A stretch of 64,000 bases of DNA from Castor canadensis (GCF_047511655.1 NC_133391.1:120102384-120166383), one strand, 5' to 3'. Shown: positions 10,011 through 20,949, counted from the first letter of the stretch. The notes: generated by a model not told the origin, from the sequence alone. Numbers and translations are program-made.

Positions 10011-10016
10011 TTTATT
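10011..10016 (-). promoter_or_regulatory. BDP1: Polyadenylation signal AATAAA of BDP1
   Basis: AATAAA on the minus strand, with a GU/U-rich element 20-45 nt downstream on that strand (about 9970-9995). It sits at the boundary between repeat-poor UTR and SINE-rich DNA. Confidence 0.6.
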
Positions 10017-11349
10017 TACATAATTTATACCTATGAACATAGCTGCTTTCTTTAGAACAAGAAATTTTACAAATGACAGATATTGCTTCTTTTGTCAAAG
10101 ACTGCTTCAAGCAAGATAGTATTCATGGTCATTTCTATTTAATATGGTGGCAAAGAGTGTATATCAATATTTTCATCTGTGCATCTCTTATCAACAATTA
10201 GACTTTCAAAACCATCATGTTGATCACTTGCTACAGTGTAAGTGTTCAGGAGGAAAAGTTAAGAAAAGATAAAGACCTTTAATTGCATTTCTTTAAAGAT
10301 TTCTAAAATGAATTTTTTATAACATCATCCTTACTTCATTCAGACTTAACATAGACCTTTCCACCTTGTAAGGTAAATACATTGATTTTCTTTTTCAAGA
10401 TCTGTTTTAAAGATATAACAGTAGGAAAATTTGTGACTTGATTCTTTACACAGTGACTGCCCTGTGTTCTTTACATAGTAAGAAATTTTATCTTCCATAA
10501 AATTGGTTCATTGTAGATGAACAAGAGACAAGTGTTAACAAAGTTAAGAAATAAATACTATATAGGGATAAATAATAGTTTAGTCATGGCAATCTAACAT
10601 CCCAACTAACACTAATTAAGAGAAAAACCTTTTCAGAATAGGAAAATTTTTTAAATGTACAAAAACAAGGTATGCAAATAGTAATGTGATTTACTACCAT
10701 GATTTTCTGACATTAATTCACATGAAATAAATGCATGCCTATAGAGAATTTCCACTCAGATTTACACATCCTCCTTCATGACCAAAAAAAATGAAAAAAA
10801 TTAAACCATAAATTTCACTATAAGGCAAAGAATAAAAACTGCTGTAGTTGCAAGTTTCCATAAATTGGCATCACTGTTATACTTGCAGAGCCATGTCCTC
10901 TCTTACTAAGCAACTTGAACACTAACCACCATTTTTTCAACATAAAAATACTAAAATTATCTAGAGTTAAAAATATTTTCCCAATTGAAATACTGATCAT
11001 TTCATATGCATTCAACACAGTTTTAACTTTCAGGCACAACTCATAACTTCAATGACAAGTAACACAGATAGACATCAGCACCTTCAGGAAAGAAAACTAC
11101 TTGTCAAACTAAAAGCAGAATCCAGCCATGGCCCTCATTCAAGTATGCTCTGGCTGCTTTCACATGAAACAGCAGGGCTGTGCACTGCAGACAGCATTTG
11201 ACCTGCTATCCCCAAAATAGTTTGCAGTAAAAGTCTCCAACTCCTGAACTATTGTATCAGTCTAGGAAGTTTCTTCACTTAAAATCAGAATAAATCTGCT
11301 CTTTGACAAGTTATTTGGAATAAGGAAAGATTTGTTAGGGTCAATTTTA

Positions 11350-11385
11350 TATATATAATATATATAATATATATGATGATTTATA
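11350..11385. repeat. AT-rich simple repeat in the BDP1 3' UTR
   Basis: Imperfect TATATAA units. Confidence 0.8.
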
Positions 11386-11579
11386 TAAATCTGTAAATCA
11401 TCAAATCTCAAAATTAAAAATACTTAAATTCATATTGATGATAATCACTGACCTTATAAAGTCTCAGTATTTTCTGTTTTTAACATCTAAATTACATTCT
11501 GTGCTTAAAGACCTAAGTGTCCCTTGAGCAGAATTTAATGGGAAAAAAACTCTCACAAAAAAATTTATTTTCTAAAAAG

Positions 11580-11582
<3 letters not shown>

Positions 11583-11612
<30 letters not shown>
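11583..11612 (+). repeat. (TG)n microsatellite in the BDP1 3' UTR
   Basis: About 15 perfect TG units; read as CA repeats in the BDP1 transcript. Confidence 0.95.
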
Positions 11613-11616
<4 letters not shown>

Positions 11617-12555
11617 AGATTGAGTTTTGCATGAAAATGTCTCATAAATTAAGTTTTTTCTTCCAATGAAAATCCTGAGATTTTACAAGAAATGAGAAAA
11701 AACAAACCTTCACAGTACAAAGTCAATAAACTAAACAATAAGAAAAAGAAGTATGCAAAATATATATACTACCCAAACATCTTAGTTGTTCATTTAAAAT
11801 AGCTTTAAAAACTAAAGAGGAAAAGGAGACTAATATAAATTTGTTAATGCCTTCTTTACCCATAATCTGAGAGGTGAAAGTAACTAAAACTGAGTATTTT
11901 TAAATAAAAAATTTCAAAATAAATAAGCTCTTTGATGTGTCATCTTTATAAATAAGTTTAAGTACCACCTTTTCAGTTAGGAGTAATGTTACATCACCAT
12001 GAATTAGAAAAATACATATTTTTTAGTCACACAAATAGCAGATAATAGGAAAGTTTTTAACTTTACCATACTAAAGTGGAATTTCACAACTTGCTTTCAT
12101 ATACTTAGAGGCAACTGAAAAGGCCTTTACCATCCCCCCATTCCTGGCCAAAAAAAAAAAACCTTTATAAAAAAAGTTCACTAAATACAATCAAGCTCCA
12201 AATATGTCAGCACTGTGATTTAGACAGACATTTACCCACAGCATTCCCAAATGTCCACATGTGCTCAGCACAGGAAGAGTCAGAATGTAAACAGGAGTTG
12301 CTATTTCTGTCTGAGAAAGCAGTCTTAATTTGCATGGTATTTCCAAAATGCTGAATCAATCAAAATGAACCTCAGCAATGTTTGCCACTGATTATAAAAG
12401 CTTCAAATGAAACTCATTAAATATTCAAAACTGACCTAAACAAAAATAGGCAGTGATGCGTTTTTCTAAATACTGCTTTGTTAATGTAATTCACTTTGGA
12501 AATCCCAAGCTTAAAAAAAAGAAAGAAAGAAAGAAAATAAATCCAAAAGACTGTT

Positions 12556-12687
12556 TCACTCTGTTTCATCCACTTCAATGAAGATATCACCAAAGAAATA
12601 TTCAGAGACTGTGGTTGGCTCCTCTTCAGGTGCCCGTTTTTGGCCACTTTTATGTTTTTCTTTCAGGGACGGCGGCTCACTAGACAC
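12556..12687 (-). CDS. BDP1: BDP1 last coding exon (18), C-terminus and stop
   Basis: The coding part of the terminal exon is 132 nt: 43 codons plus TGA, entered in phase 0. It follows acceptor CCTTTTTAG. It encodes VSSEPPSLKEKHKSGQKRAP, then EEEPTTVSEYFFGDIFIEVD and ETE. The SEYFF-DIFIEVDETE ending is the mammalian BDP1 C-terminus. The 3' UTR continues in the same exon. Confidence 0.97.
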   Translation of the reverse strand: MSSEPPSLKEKHKSGQKRAPEEEPTTVSEYFFGDIFIEVDETE

Positions 12688-12742
12688 CTAAAAAGGAAAT
12701 AAAAGTAAAACTGCAGCACAACATTTATACATTGCTAGTGAG

Positions 12743-12822
12743 AACTGGGGAGGTAGCTTAGTGGTACAGTGCTTGCCTAGTATGGACAAGATCCTGGGTT
12801 TGATCCCCAGCACCACAGGGGA
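12743..12822 (+). repeat. ID SINE
   Basis: GGGGAGGTAGCTTAGTGGTA to TTGATCCCCAGCACCAC. Confidence 0.85.
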
Positions 12823-13080
12823 AAAATAACAACAACAAAAAGTGAAATAATCCTAAATTTTACACAGTAAGATTTTTCAAGAATACAGTAACTTCTGTAG
12901 CATTAGTTATAATAATAAAATTGGAAGCAACATAAATATACAACATTAGATATGATTAGGTAAACTTTAGTGAATCTGTGATCCATGACTTAACCTTAAT
13001 TCCCATGAAAATTTTTTTCATAATATATAAAAATGAAATATTTTTAAATCTATAAGATTAAAACATTTTAATTAATGGTG
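12822..13080. other. Intronic, nothing recognised
   Basis: AT-rich sequence between an ID and an old L1. Confidence 0.4.
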
Positions 13081-13630
13081 TAAGAATAGAAAGACCCATA
13101 AAACGGAACAGTACTCAAAAGAAACAACAAATCAAAGAGACCTTATCAAAGATTAGCACACTTACAAATCTATAAAAAAAATTAAGATAGCCTCATATTG
13201 ACACAGGAACAAACATTTACACAAATGAAACAGAAGACTAGAAATAATCCCAACACATACAGAAATTGAGTACCTGAAAAAAGTTAACATTGCAAAACAA
13301 AAATGAGAGAAGTTGAACATTCAATGATGTGGGACAACCGTATAACCTTCTCAGGGGGAAAAAACACTACTCAGACCTCTACTTCATCAAGGTAAATCCT
13401 ACATGTATCAAAAGACTTAAACAACATTAAAACAACAGTAACAAAACCTACTATAATATGCCATAGTGAAATACTCATAATTCTGGAGCAGGAGAAGAGG
13501 GTATCTCTTCAAATGATGTGAAGTCAGAAGCCATAAAGAAAAAAAATGATAAATTCATCTCCACAAAAATAAAAAATGCCAGCATGGCAAAAGCCACCAC
13601 ACACAAAATCAAGACAAATGACTATGTGGG
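13080..13630 (+). mobile_element. Old L1 fragment
   Basis: Diverged L1 ORF2-like A-rich sequence, including a segment resembling the coding for EDPEINPH near 13225-13265. No intact frame; ends uncertain. Confidence 0.45.
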
Positions 13631-13636
13631 AAATTA

Positions 13637-13712
13637 TAATAATATAATATAATATAATTAATATAATATAATAATAATAATAATATAACATAATATATAA
13701 TTAATATAGTAT
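13637..13712. repeat. (AATAT)n / (AAT)n simple repeat
   Basis: Irregular AATAT and AATAATAAT units over about 75 bp. Confidence 0.9.
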
Positions 13713-13754
13713 GAACTTGTACAAATCAATATTAAAAAAACAAATAACCCAGGT

Positions 13755-13890
13755 GTTGTTTTTTTTTTGGGGGGGGGGGGGCCGGAGGGAGAGGAGAGCT
13801 TGAACTTAGGGCTACTCCGCCAGACCTTTTTTTTGTGTGTGATGGGTTTTTTCAAGATAGGGTCTCATAAACTATTTGCCCAGTAGCCCA
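13755..13890 (-). repeat. B1-dID SINE fragment
   Basis: T8/G12 start, GAGCTTGAACTTAGGGC, then AGGGTCTCATAAACTATTTG. The B1 part is truncated. Confidence 0.6.
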
Positions 13891-13992
13891 GGTTTTTTAG
13901 AGTCAAACAATATGAACAGATATTTTTTACATAAATACAGCATGACTCCAACATGGAGGCATTCAACCTCACAGTAAGAGTATGGGCTCATA

Positions 13993-14200
13993 GCCAGGCA
14001 CTGGTGACTTGCGCCTGTAATCCTAGGGAGACAGAGATCAGGAGGATCGAGGTTCAAAGCCAGATCCTGGTAAACAGTTCAGGAGACCATACTCTGAAAA
14101 TACCTGACACACAAAAAAGGGCTAGAGTAGCAAAGCACCTGCCTAGCAAGGGGGATGCCCTAAATTCAAACCCCGGTACCAACCCACCCCCTAAAAAAAA
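13993..14200 (+). repeat. B1-dID SINE
   Basis: AGCCAGGCACTGGTGACTTG to TTCAAACCCCGGTACC. Confidence 0.85.
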
Positions 14201-14249
14201 AGTATGTGCTCATTAAATATACAAGGACTGTGAAAAGGGAAAGGAACTG

Positions 14250-14440
14250 ATAACATACTAGTGTGAGAAAAAAGACCCACCCCATCCCTGTGAACTGCTG
14301 CTAGGAATAGAAAGTGATATAATCCCTATGGAAAATAATTAGGCAGAACCTATCAAAAGAAAAATCTTTCCTTTTGACAAAGCAAATCTATACACTTCTA
14401 GGTGTGTAGATAAATGTGCAAAATGACCCCTGTATAAGTC
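14250..14440 (+). mobile_element. Old L1M 3' fragment
   Basis: Ancient L1 ORF2-end type text (CCTATGGAAAATAATTAGGC and what follows), A-rich and decayed. It continues after interruptions at 14795. Confidence 0.5.
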
Positions 14441-14446
14441 TATTAT

Positions 14447-14527
14447 CATGCTGTACTGGGGATGGAACCCGGGGCCTCAAGCATTTCAAGGCAAGCACTC
14501 TACCAATGAGCTCCACCTCTAGCCCTA
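14447..14527 (-). repeat. ID SINE (reversed)
   Basis: TACTGGGGATGGAACCCGGG to CCAATGAGCTCCACCTC. Confidence 0.8.
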
Positions 14528-14654
14528 TCATATGTTGATTCGAACATACGAAATAATTTAAGTTGTTTCTACAACTTAAACGCTAGGAATATGAGACTAG
14601 TATTACTACATGGTACAACCAAATAAGTAAATGTCGTATAGTCACTAAAACAAT

Positions 14655-14790
14655 GAGGCTGGGTGTGGTTCACTGGTACAAGCCTGTAATCCCAGCACAC
14701 AAGAGGTTCAGGCAGGATGATCTTGAGTTTGAGGCTAGCCTGAGCTACATAGTAAGACCATGTCTCAAAAACAACAATAAAACAACAAAA
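14655..14790 (+). repeat. B1 SINE
   Basis: GGCTGGGTGTGGTTCACTGG to GTAAGACCATGTCTCAAAAA. Confidence 0.85.
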
Positions 14791-14794
14791 ACAC

Positions 14795-15465
14795 CAACAA
14801 TGAGGATACTCTTGGAAATTTATCCCTGAAAAATGACAATTTATGTTCATATGAAGACCTACATGAATGTTTATAGCAGCTTTGGTCACAATAGCCAAAA
14901 ACTGAAAACAACCGATGCCCTTCAAAGGTGAATGGATTAATAAAACTGTTGATACAACCACACCATGGAATACTACTAAGCAATAAAGAGCAACAAAGTA
15001 GTGGAAGCACAGGCAGGAGGCCAACCTGGGCTACATAATGAGACCATGTCTCAAAAAATAAAAACGAAACTAAACAAAAAAAGCAACAAACTACTGACAC
15101 ACAAAATCATCTAAATGAATACCTAGGAAAAGGTGTTAAATGAAAAATCGCCACTCTCAAGTGTATGGTTCCATTTACGAAACATTCTTGAAATGACAAA
15201 CTTAATAATGAACAGGTTGCCTTAAGAAGTGGTGGAAGGAAATGGGTGCACGAATGAAAGGGCAGTAACAGAATCACTGTAGTGATCAAACTTCTCTGTA
15301 TCTTGACTGGAGCAATGTCAATAACCTGGTTGCAATGTTGGAACATCATTTGTAAGATGACACCATTGGGGAAAACCAGACAAAAGGTTAGGTAGACTGT
15401 TTCCGTATGACTTCTTAAAACTGTATGTGAATCTATGATTACCTCAAAATCAGTTTAATTTAAAT
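14795..15465 (+). mobile_element. Old L1M 3' end
   Basis: Carries the typical old L1 passage for 'ATAGCCAAAAACTG', 'ACCATGGAATACTACT' and the 3' UTR end. A partial B1 (15007-15085) interrupts it. Confidence 0.7.
15007..15085 (+). repeat. Partial B1 SINE
   Basis: 3' half only: CAGGAGGCCAACCTGGGCTA to CATGTCTCAAAAAATAA. It lies inside an old L1M. Confidence 0.7.
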
Positions 15466-15699
15466 TAGGAGAAAGAAATAAAGCTATTTATTGTTTTCTA
15501 AAGATCTCTAAGACATTAAGAAAACAAAGCAAGATACAGAATGGGATATTATTTGCATAAAAAATAGGAAAAAAAATGTTTCTATTTGTATATATATAAA
15601 ATCTCTCTAGAAAAGTCAACCAGAAGCTGATAGTACCACATACCTATGGAAAGGAGAAACTGGGAACATAAAAAATGGGAAACTTTTCAACAGTAAAAG

Positions 15700-15935
15700 T
15701 TTTTTTTTTTTTTTTTTTGGGCAGCACTAAGGTTTTGAACTCAGGCTTCACTCTTGCTACATAGGTGCTCTACCACTTGAACCACTCCACCAGCCCTTTT
15801 TTGTATTGAGTATTTTCAAAATAGGGTCTCTAGAACTATTTACCTGGACTGACTTCAAACCGAGATCCTCCTAATCTCTGTCTCCCCAGTAGCTACGATT
15901 TTTGGCATGAAACACCAACAGCTGGCTTAATTAAG
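15700..15935 (-). repeat. B1-dID SINE (reversed)
   Basis: T18 tail, AGGTTTTGAACTCAGGCTTC to GTAGCTACGATTTTTGGCAT. Confidence 0.85.
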
Positions 15936-16024
15936 ATACTTGCCTCATACTATATCAAAATCAATAACCATGAATAGAGAAATAAAAACTCATCTTTCTC
16001 TTTGGTCTCAGCGGCAGAAATGAG

Positions 16025-16318
16025 ATGACAAAGGGCATGTCATCCTTTGGAAAGCATCATAATAAGACGCACACGTTGTGCGGCCACTGTGGTTCTAAGG
16101 CCTACCACCTTCAGAAGTCGACCTGTGGCAAATGTGGCTGTTCTGCCAAGTGCAAGAGAAAGTATATCTGCAGTGCCAAGGCTAAGAGATGAAATACTAT
16201 AGGGACTGGTCGAACGAAGCACCTAAAAATTGTCTGCAGCAGATTCACACATGGATTCCATGAAGATACAACACCTAAACCCAAGAGGGAAGCTGTTGCA
16301 GCATCCAGTTCATCTTGA
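16025..16318 (+). pseudogene. RPL37: RPL37 processed pseudogene
   Basis: An intronless copy of ribosomal protein L37 spans exactly 98 codons including stop, the parental length (97 residues). It begins [10 protein letters not shown], with the zinc-ribbon cysteines partly kept ([10 protein letters not shown], then STCGKCG). It has a premature TGA where the parent has Arg after AKAKR, and many missense changes (for example [11 protein letters not shown]). A short 5' UTR, an AATAAA at 16341 and an A-rich tail at 16363-16382 follow the mRNA. A 9-bp target duplication (CTCATCTTT) flanks it at 15989-15997 and 16387-16395. It lies antisense in the last BDP1 intron and is not functional. Confidence 0.93.
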
Positions 16319-16396
16319 GAATTTCAGTAACTAATCACACAATAAATGTTCTGGTTTTGAAAACTAAAAACAAAAAAAAAAAGAACCTCATCTTTG

Positions 16397-16505
16397 TTGG
16401 GGAAACAGAGTCTTGCTGTATAACCCCAGGCTGACCTGGAACTAAAAATTCTCCTGCCTCAGCCTCCCAAGTGCTGGGCTTATAGGTGTGTACTACCTCA
16501 CCTAG
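16397..16505 (-). repeat. B1 SINE (reversed)
   Basis: GGGGAAACAGAGTCTTGCTG to CTCCCAAGTGCTGGGCTTAT. It directly abuts the RPL37 pseudogene duplication. Confidence 0.8.
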
Positions 16506-16539
16506 GTGAAGAAAAACTTCTTAATCATAAACTATAAAT

Positions 16540-16800
16540 AAGTTTAAAAAAAAATAAAGGAAGTGGAAAAATTCCAGTAAATACATGAAATAAAAAAGCC
16601 ACTATTAACTAAGGAAATGTAAATTAAACCAATGAAACACCATTTTCACCCCTTTACCACTGTAGTTAATTAAAAAAAAAAAATTATCCTGAAGAAATAC
16701 TAGCAAGGATATGATTAAACTGGCACTGCCACACTGCTAGTAACTATAATGACTATTTTATAAAATAATTTGGCAATAATAATCAAATCATAGACAGGGG
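16540..16800 (+). mobile_element. Old L1M fragment
   Basis: A diverged ORF2 C-terminal region: GGAAATGTAAATTAAACCA near 16613 and AATTTGGCAATAATA near 16770 match the old L1 pattern. Confidence 0.6.
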
Positions 16801-17219
16801 TCCACAAAGTTTTTCCATCCTAGAACTTGTCATTAGATGGTTCAGGATACACAGAAGAGAAACAAATTCTATTTTATGGTTTCCTGAATTCTTATAGGTG
16901 TTAGTACATTTCTTGAAAGGCAAATAAAATGCAAACTACTTTATTTTTCTTTCACAAGTCAGAAGAGTCTTTGGACTAAAGAACTGGCAGTTAGGTAATC
17001 ATTTATGGCTAGTTCAATGACTCTAAAATAAGCTAACTGCAACTTCCTAACCTAGCCCCTTATCTTCTTCCAGGGTAGAGGGTTTAATGGGAAGGAAATA
17101 GATAGAAGTTGCTCTGAAGTAATTTCTGACATCCAGATGAAAATAATCATGTTTCTTTAGCTATGTATGTGTCCAACTCATTTTATACAAACAATAAAAT
17201 ACAGTGGTTATCTTATTAC

Positions 17220-17466
17220 CTGAGTTGCTGAACCGGCAGTATTCTGAGATTCAGTATTAGAAACACTTGGAGATGGAGGCCGATCAGAGAACTCTTGATT
17301 TTTTTTCTGGCTTTCATTAAGTGGATTAGATCTTTTCAAATTTCGTCTTGATACAGGTATAACAGGTTTTAGACGCTTCTTACTATGGACTTGAGTAGTT
17401 TCATCAGACTCCAAATTATTCTTTGAACATATTAAAGATAAAAATCCCAGAGGTCTTCTGCCAGGT
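17220..17466 (-). CDS. BDP1: BDP1 coding exon 17 of this window
   Basis: This 247-nt exon (phase 2 to 0, 82 codons) encodes PGRRPLGFLSLICSKNNLES, then VHSKKRLKPVIPVSRRNLKR, then SVSNTESQNTAGSATQ. The acceptor is CATTTTTAG and the donor ACTCAG followed by GTAATA. GRRPLGFLSLICSKN and the following Lys/Arg-rich block are diagnostic of the BDP1 C-terminus. Confidence 0.97.
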
Positions 17467-17544
17467 CTAAAAATGCAAATGTGAAAGATATTCAAGGATA
17501 TCTAGGAAGACACATTCTGTTTGTTTTCCTTGTTATGTTTAGTT

Positions 17545-17662
17545 GTTTTGCTGTTTTCAGACTAGTCTCACAGTGCAACCCAGGCTGGCCTTCAACTCTT
17601 ATTCCTTCTACCTCAGCATCCCCAGTGTTGGGATATTAAACATGCATTACCATCCATCCCTG
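17545..17662 (-). repeat. B1 SINE (reversed)
   Basis: CAGTGCAACCCAGGCTGGCC to TCCCCAGTGTTGGGATATTA. Confidence 0.75.
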
Positions 17663-17689
17663 GAGGGGGCGCTGTTTTCTCACTCCCTC

Positions 17690-18560
17690 CCTTGTTACAG
17701 CAAGCGTTCTCTCTTGCTCCTGGTTATTACTGAACCTAACTGGGCATAACTGGGGGCAACTGGAGATTCAGAAAAGACACAGGATACACAGACAGACAGA
17801 AAGTGGGGTCAGGTGTGGTTGGGTGCTCAGGTGGAGACACCCAACCCTGACTGCTTCTTTTCTCTATCTTTATTCTTTAAGGCCTTACTCCTGCAATTCT
17901 TTAAAACCTTGCTTCTAAAATCTTTGAAACCTTGCTTAAAACCTCTTTCCTGAGACTCACTCTGTCCCATGTTTTTTCTTAGCTTATCTATAGCCTAATC
18001 TCTCAAAGTCTTTTGCCCCCAGACTTGCAGCTTTTCTTTAGCATTCTCTCTTTAGCTTTCTTAAAGCCTCATGCTCAGACTTGGAAAGTCTCGGTCCTCT
18101 ATCTTGCATTGTCCCATGTTCTCTTTGGCTTTTCTTTAGTTTCTAAAGCCTATCTTGAAGTTCTTTCTTTGGCTTAGCTTTCTAAGGTCTATGTTAAAGT
18201 TCTTGGTGCAGACTTTGTACCAACTCCTCTTTAGTCATTCTTTTCCCTTCCAAAAGCTTCCCACACCAAAGAGTCTCAAGCCCACCTTCAGTGGGACAAA
18301 CAGGGTGGAGCAGAGGCTCTGGGGGAAGGCAGTGACACTGTGTTGTTCTGCTTTTTCTGTTTTGTGGCCGGGGCTGTGCCCATCTCGGCCTACAGGTAAA
18401 AGCAAGTAAGCCACATCTCACCTGGCTCATGTCCAGTCTCACAGGCTTTTCATAATTCGCTCTCCACACAGCCCTAACAAGACACATTCTTAATTCCACC
18501 TTCATTAATGCTAAAATGGCACCTTCTATTAAGTATTGATGCCACTGTACCATGACATAT
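17690..18560. repeat. Pyrimidine-rich quasi-repetitive region, unidentified
   Basis: About 450 bp of T/C-rich text with variants of CTTTAGCTTTCTTAAAGCC recurs. The anchor GTCCCATGTT appears at 17964 and 18111, 147 bp apart, followed by similar sequence. The right third (18240-18560) is less repetitive, with an open minus-strand frame of 119 codons that matches nothing I recognise. It could be a decayed LTR element; I cannot name a family. Confidence 0.4.
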
Positions 18561-18589
18561 TTGTGATAGGGTCAAAACTTACTCTTAGA

Positions 18590-18750
18590 GCAGTGCTTCC
18601 AAGCTTAAAAGTGCACATAAATCATCAGGTTCTGTTACTTAAAATTCATGTGTGGGTACTCAATGTGGCCTGAGTCCTACATTTCTAACAAGTTCTGAAA
18701 TGATGTCCATGCTGATGGTCCCAGATCCACACTTCAAGTAGCAAATATCT
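18590..18750 (-). mobile_element. MER5-like hAT element
   Basis: AGCAGTGCTTCCAAGCTTAA, ACATTTCTAACAAGTTCTGA and TGCTGATGGTCCCAGATCCA match the reversed MER5 pattern at moderate divergence. Confidence 0.65.
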
Positions 18751-18751
18751 G

Positions 18752-18975
18752 GAGTAGGGTTCAGCAAATGATGGTCCACAAGCCAAACGCAGCCCACCAC
18801 ACCTGACTGTGTAAATAAGATTACTTGAACAAAGACATGCATTTGTTTATGGCTGCTTTTGTGCTATAGCCATAGAGTTGAGTAACTGCAACAAAAACCA
18901 CATGGCCCACAAAGTCTGAACATATTCTCTATGACCTTTAACAAAAAAAGTTCACTGTCCTCTAGTCTAGAACAC
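18752..18975. mobile_element. hAT-type MER element (family uncertain)
   Basis: GGGTTCAGCAAATGATGGTCC, TTTATGGCTGCTTTTGTGCT, AGAGTTGAGTAACTGCAACA and CATGGCCCACAAAGTCTG form a known mammalian non-autonomous hAT pattern (MER33-like). Confidence 0.55.
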
Positions 18976-19689
18976 TGCTTTTAAACTTTATGTAATTTAG
19001 ATTACCAAAACAACAGATTAAATAAGCCCTTTTAAGATACATATTCTCTCCTCTTTGTGGAGGCTAGGGCATGTCTCGCCACCCTCCTCCCCCAACTCAC
19101 CATGTTACAGTTTGAATGCTGTTGACAAGCTAGTAGTTATTGATAACCCACACTTCTAGAGCATGAGACAAAGAATGTGGGGAAAGTTGGCTTTGAAACT
19201 AAATTTCACTTACAGAAATAAAGGCATGGTTTACCTCCTTATTACACTTCAAGACAAGAAGATGACACATTATTTGGGAGTTCAATAAAACAAATTCCAG
19301 AGCTACCTCTGACATAAGTTCTGTATCTCATTTTATCAGCATGTATATAGCTCCGCATGGCAAAATGTGTAATGATCAGAATAGTTAACAGTGGACAAGG
19401 AGAAAAGAAAATGTCTAATATATTCTAAGGATTTTCTATATAAAAGTCAGAGTTTCAGCACTTAAAGCTAACCTTTCATCACATGGAATGTGTATTTATC
19501 TGGAACATTACTGTATTTCCTTTGCTTAACCGTCTTTCCTTTACATTACTAAAGAAGGGTATGTTTATAAAACACCAACCTCAGTACTGAACTAACTCTT
19601 ATGTCTGTTCCATATAGGTTGCACTTATTCAGGAAGAGGGGACTGGGGAGGAGAAGGAGGACCACCCACTAAAGAGTTTCTCATGTTAC
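18976..19689. other. BDP1 intron, nothing recognised
   Basis: No SINE or LINE evident before exon 16; apparently unique sequence. Confidence 0.45.
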
Positions 19690-19957
19690 CTGGATAGTGG
19701 GGTTTTTGAAGATGATGTTCTACTATCCACTTGTTCAGATTTAGAAAAAGCTTCAGTTCTTTCTTCTTTGTCAGACACAGCCATCTCATCCTGAGGCAAC
19801 TGAGGCATGTTCTTTTCTATAGATGGATCTCTTATTTTATCAGGAGATCTAGATCCTACATTCTGCAAAGCTGATTCCAGTTGCTCTTTCTGAGGTGCTG
19901 GAGTTGCACGTGTGCTTCCTGAAGTGGGAAAAATGTCCTGTTCCTTAAAAGACTCCT
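19690..19957 (-). CDS. BDP1: BDP1 coding exon 16 of this window
   Basis: This 268-nt exon (phase 1 to 2, 88 codons) encodes EESFKEQDIFPTSGSTRATP, then KNMPQLPQDEMAVSDKEERT, then QVDSRTSSSKTPLS. The acceptor is a T-run followed by GAAG. A second AG two bases downstream would shift the frame, so 19957 is chosen by phase. The donor is CCAG followed by GTAACA. Composition is acidic and Ser/Thr-rich, typical of disordered tails. Confidence 0.95.
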
Positions 19958-19979
19958 CTTCAAAAAAAGACAGCAAATG

Positions 19980-20548
19980 GTAAGCATATACTGAAATTAA
20001 TATTCAATTTAATTGCAATATTTGAAGGAAAAAAAACCCATTCTATTCTATAATGAACCTAGCCTTCTAAAAGGAAACTAAACCATAACTAGTGAAACTA
20101 CTTAGACTATTAAGAACAAAGGATTAAAAGCTATAGAAAGAGCTTCTGTAAAATATATCACTATATGAAATGGTTACATTTCTATGTTTCCCAAAAATAT
20201 TTCCTGAACTAGCAAAATGAAAAGTGATCATTTTCTAAAAATCTATGACTTCTAAAAATGCAGAAGTTAACCAACCCAAAATACAGGCATTAACTCTTGG
20301 GTATCTAAGGTCTTATGGAAAAAAAAAACCTACAGACATTTAAACACTCAAGTTTAACTAAAGAGTTCTCTTTCCTTAACTAAATACTAGACAAAGGCCT
20401 AAGTAGCAATTAATTATTAAGGGCAAAATAGTAAGAAATTTCTTATTAAATATTAAATCTTATTAAATAGCTTTTCCTAAGGTCTTATCCCTAGTGCTTA
20501 TATTCCAGTTCCATGAAGGTAGGATGAAGTTATGTATATCTGCTTAAA
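19980..20548. other. BDP1 intron, nothing recognised
   Basis: AT-rich, unique-looking sequence upstream (in gene sense) of exon 16. Confidence 0.45.
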
Positions 20549-20561
20549 AAATAAATTGATT

Positions 20562-20722
20562 GCTGGACAGGGCAGGGGTTGAGGGGAAGAGGCAATGGGG
20601 TGATCTAACCAATGTACAATATAAGCCTAACTGGAATTGTCACTATGAATCCCCCCTGTATAATGAATATATCCTAATAAAAAATTTTATAATGAAAAGT
20701 TTCTTGCCACCAAAAAATAAAT
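20562..20722 (+). mobile_element. 5'-truncated L1 3' end with target duplication
   Basis: L1 3' UTR of a second family, ending ATGAATATATCCTAATAAAA. A 13-bp duplication (AAATAAATTGATT) flanks it at 20549-20561 and 20723-20735. A short extra piece, GTTTCTTGCCACC, sits between the L1 end and the terminal A/T-rich tail. Confidence 0.8.
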
Positions 20723-20949
20723 AAATAAATTGATTAAAGATGGGCTATGTCATTAACACTTCAGTATGTTGTGACTTGTTCAATGCTTTTATTGGAGAGG
20801 AGGAAATGGGTGGCAGAAATTTTACCACATTCATTAGGACTAGGAACTGTAACCACATTACAGTTTCACAGTTAAAATTAGAGCAACTGAAATTAAGTCT
20901 ATCACTATGACTATCACTTTAAGTATACAAAGAAGTAGACATGGGGGAT

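Larger units (their letters stand above)
9990..12555 (-). other. BDP1: BDP1 3' UTR (end inferred)
   Basis: About 2.6 kb follow the BDP1 stop with almost no SINE content, unlike everything around. It is AT-rich, with a TG microsatellite at 11583-11612 and a TA-rich patch near 11350. A minus-strand AATAAA lies at 10016-10011, followed by a TGTTGTGTCCTTTTC-type GU/U-rich stretch, so cleavage near 9985-9995 is inferred. SINEs resume at 9938. A second AATAAA at 9529-9524 could give a longer form. Confidence 0.7.

Noticed and set aside
14569..15349. Several minus-strand frames of 80-151 codons
   Set aside because: They run through B1 and old L1M sequence on the wrong strand and have no splice or homology support.
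16025..16195. Functional RPL37 gene
   Set aside because: No introns, poly(A) tail, target duplication and a premature stop: processed pseudogene.
18194..18553. 119-codon minus-strand frame in the quasi-repeat region
   Set aside because: No recognisable domain, no splice context, and it lies in an odd repetitive intronic stretch. Kept only as part of that finding, not as a gene.
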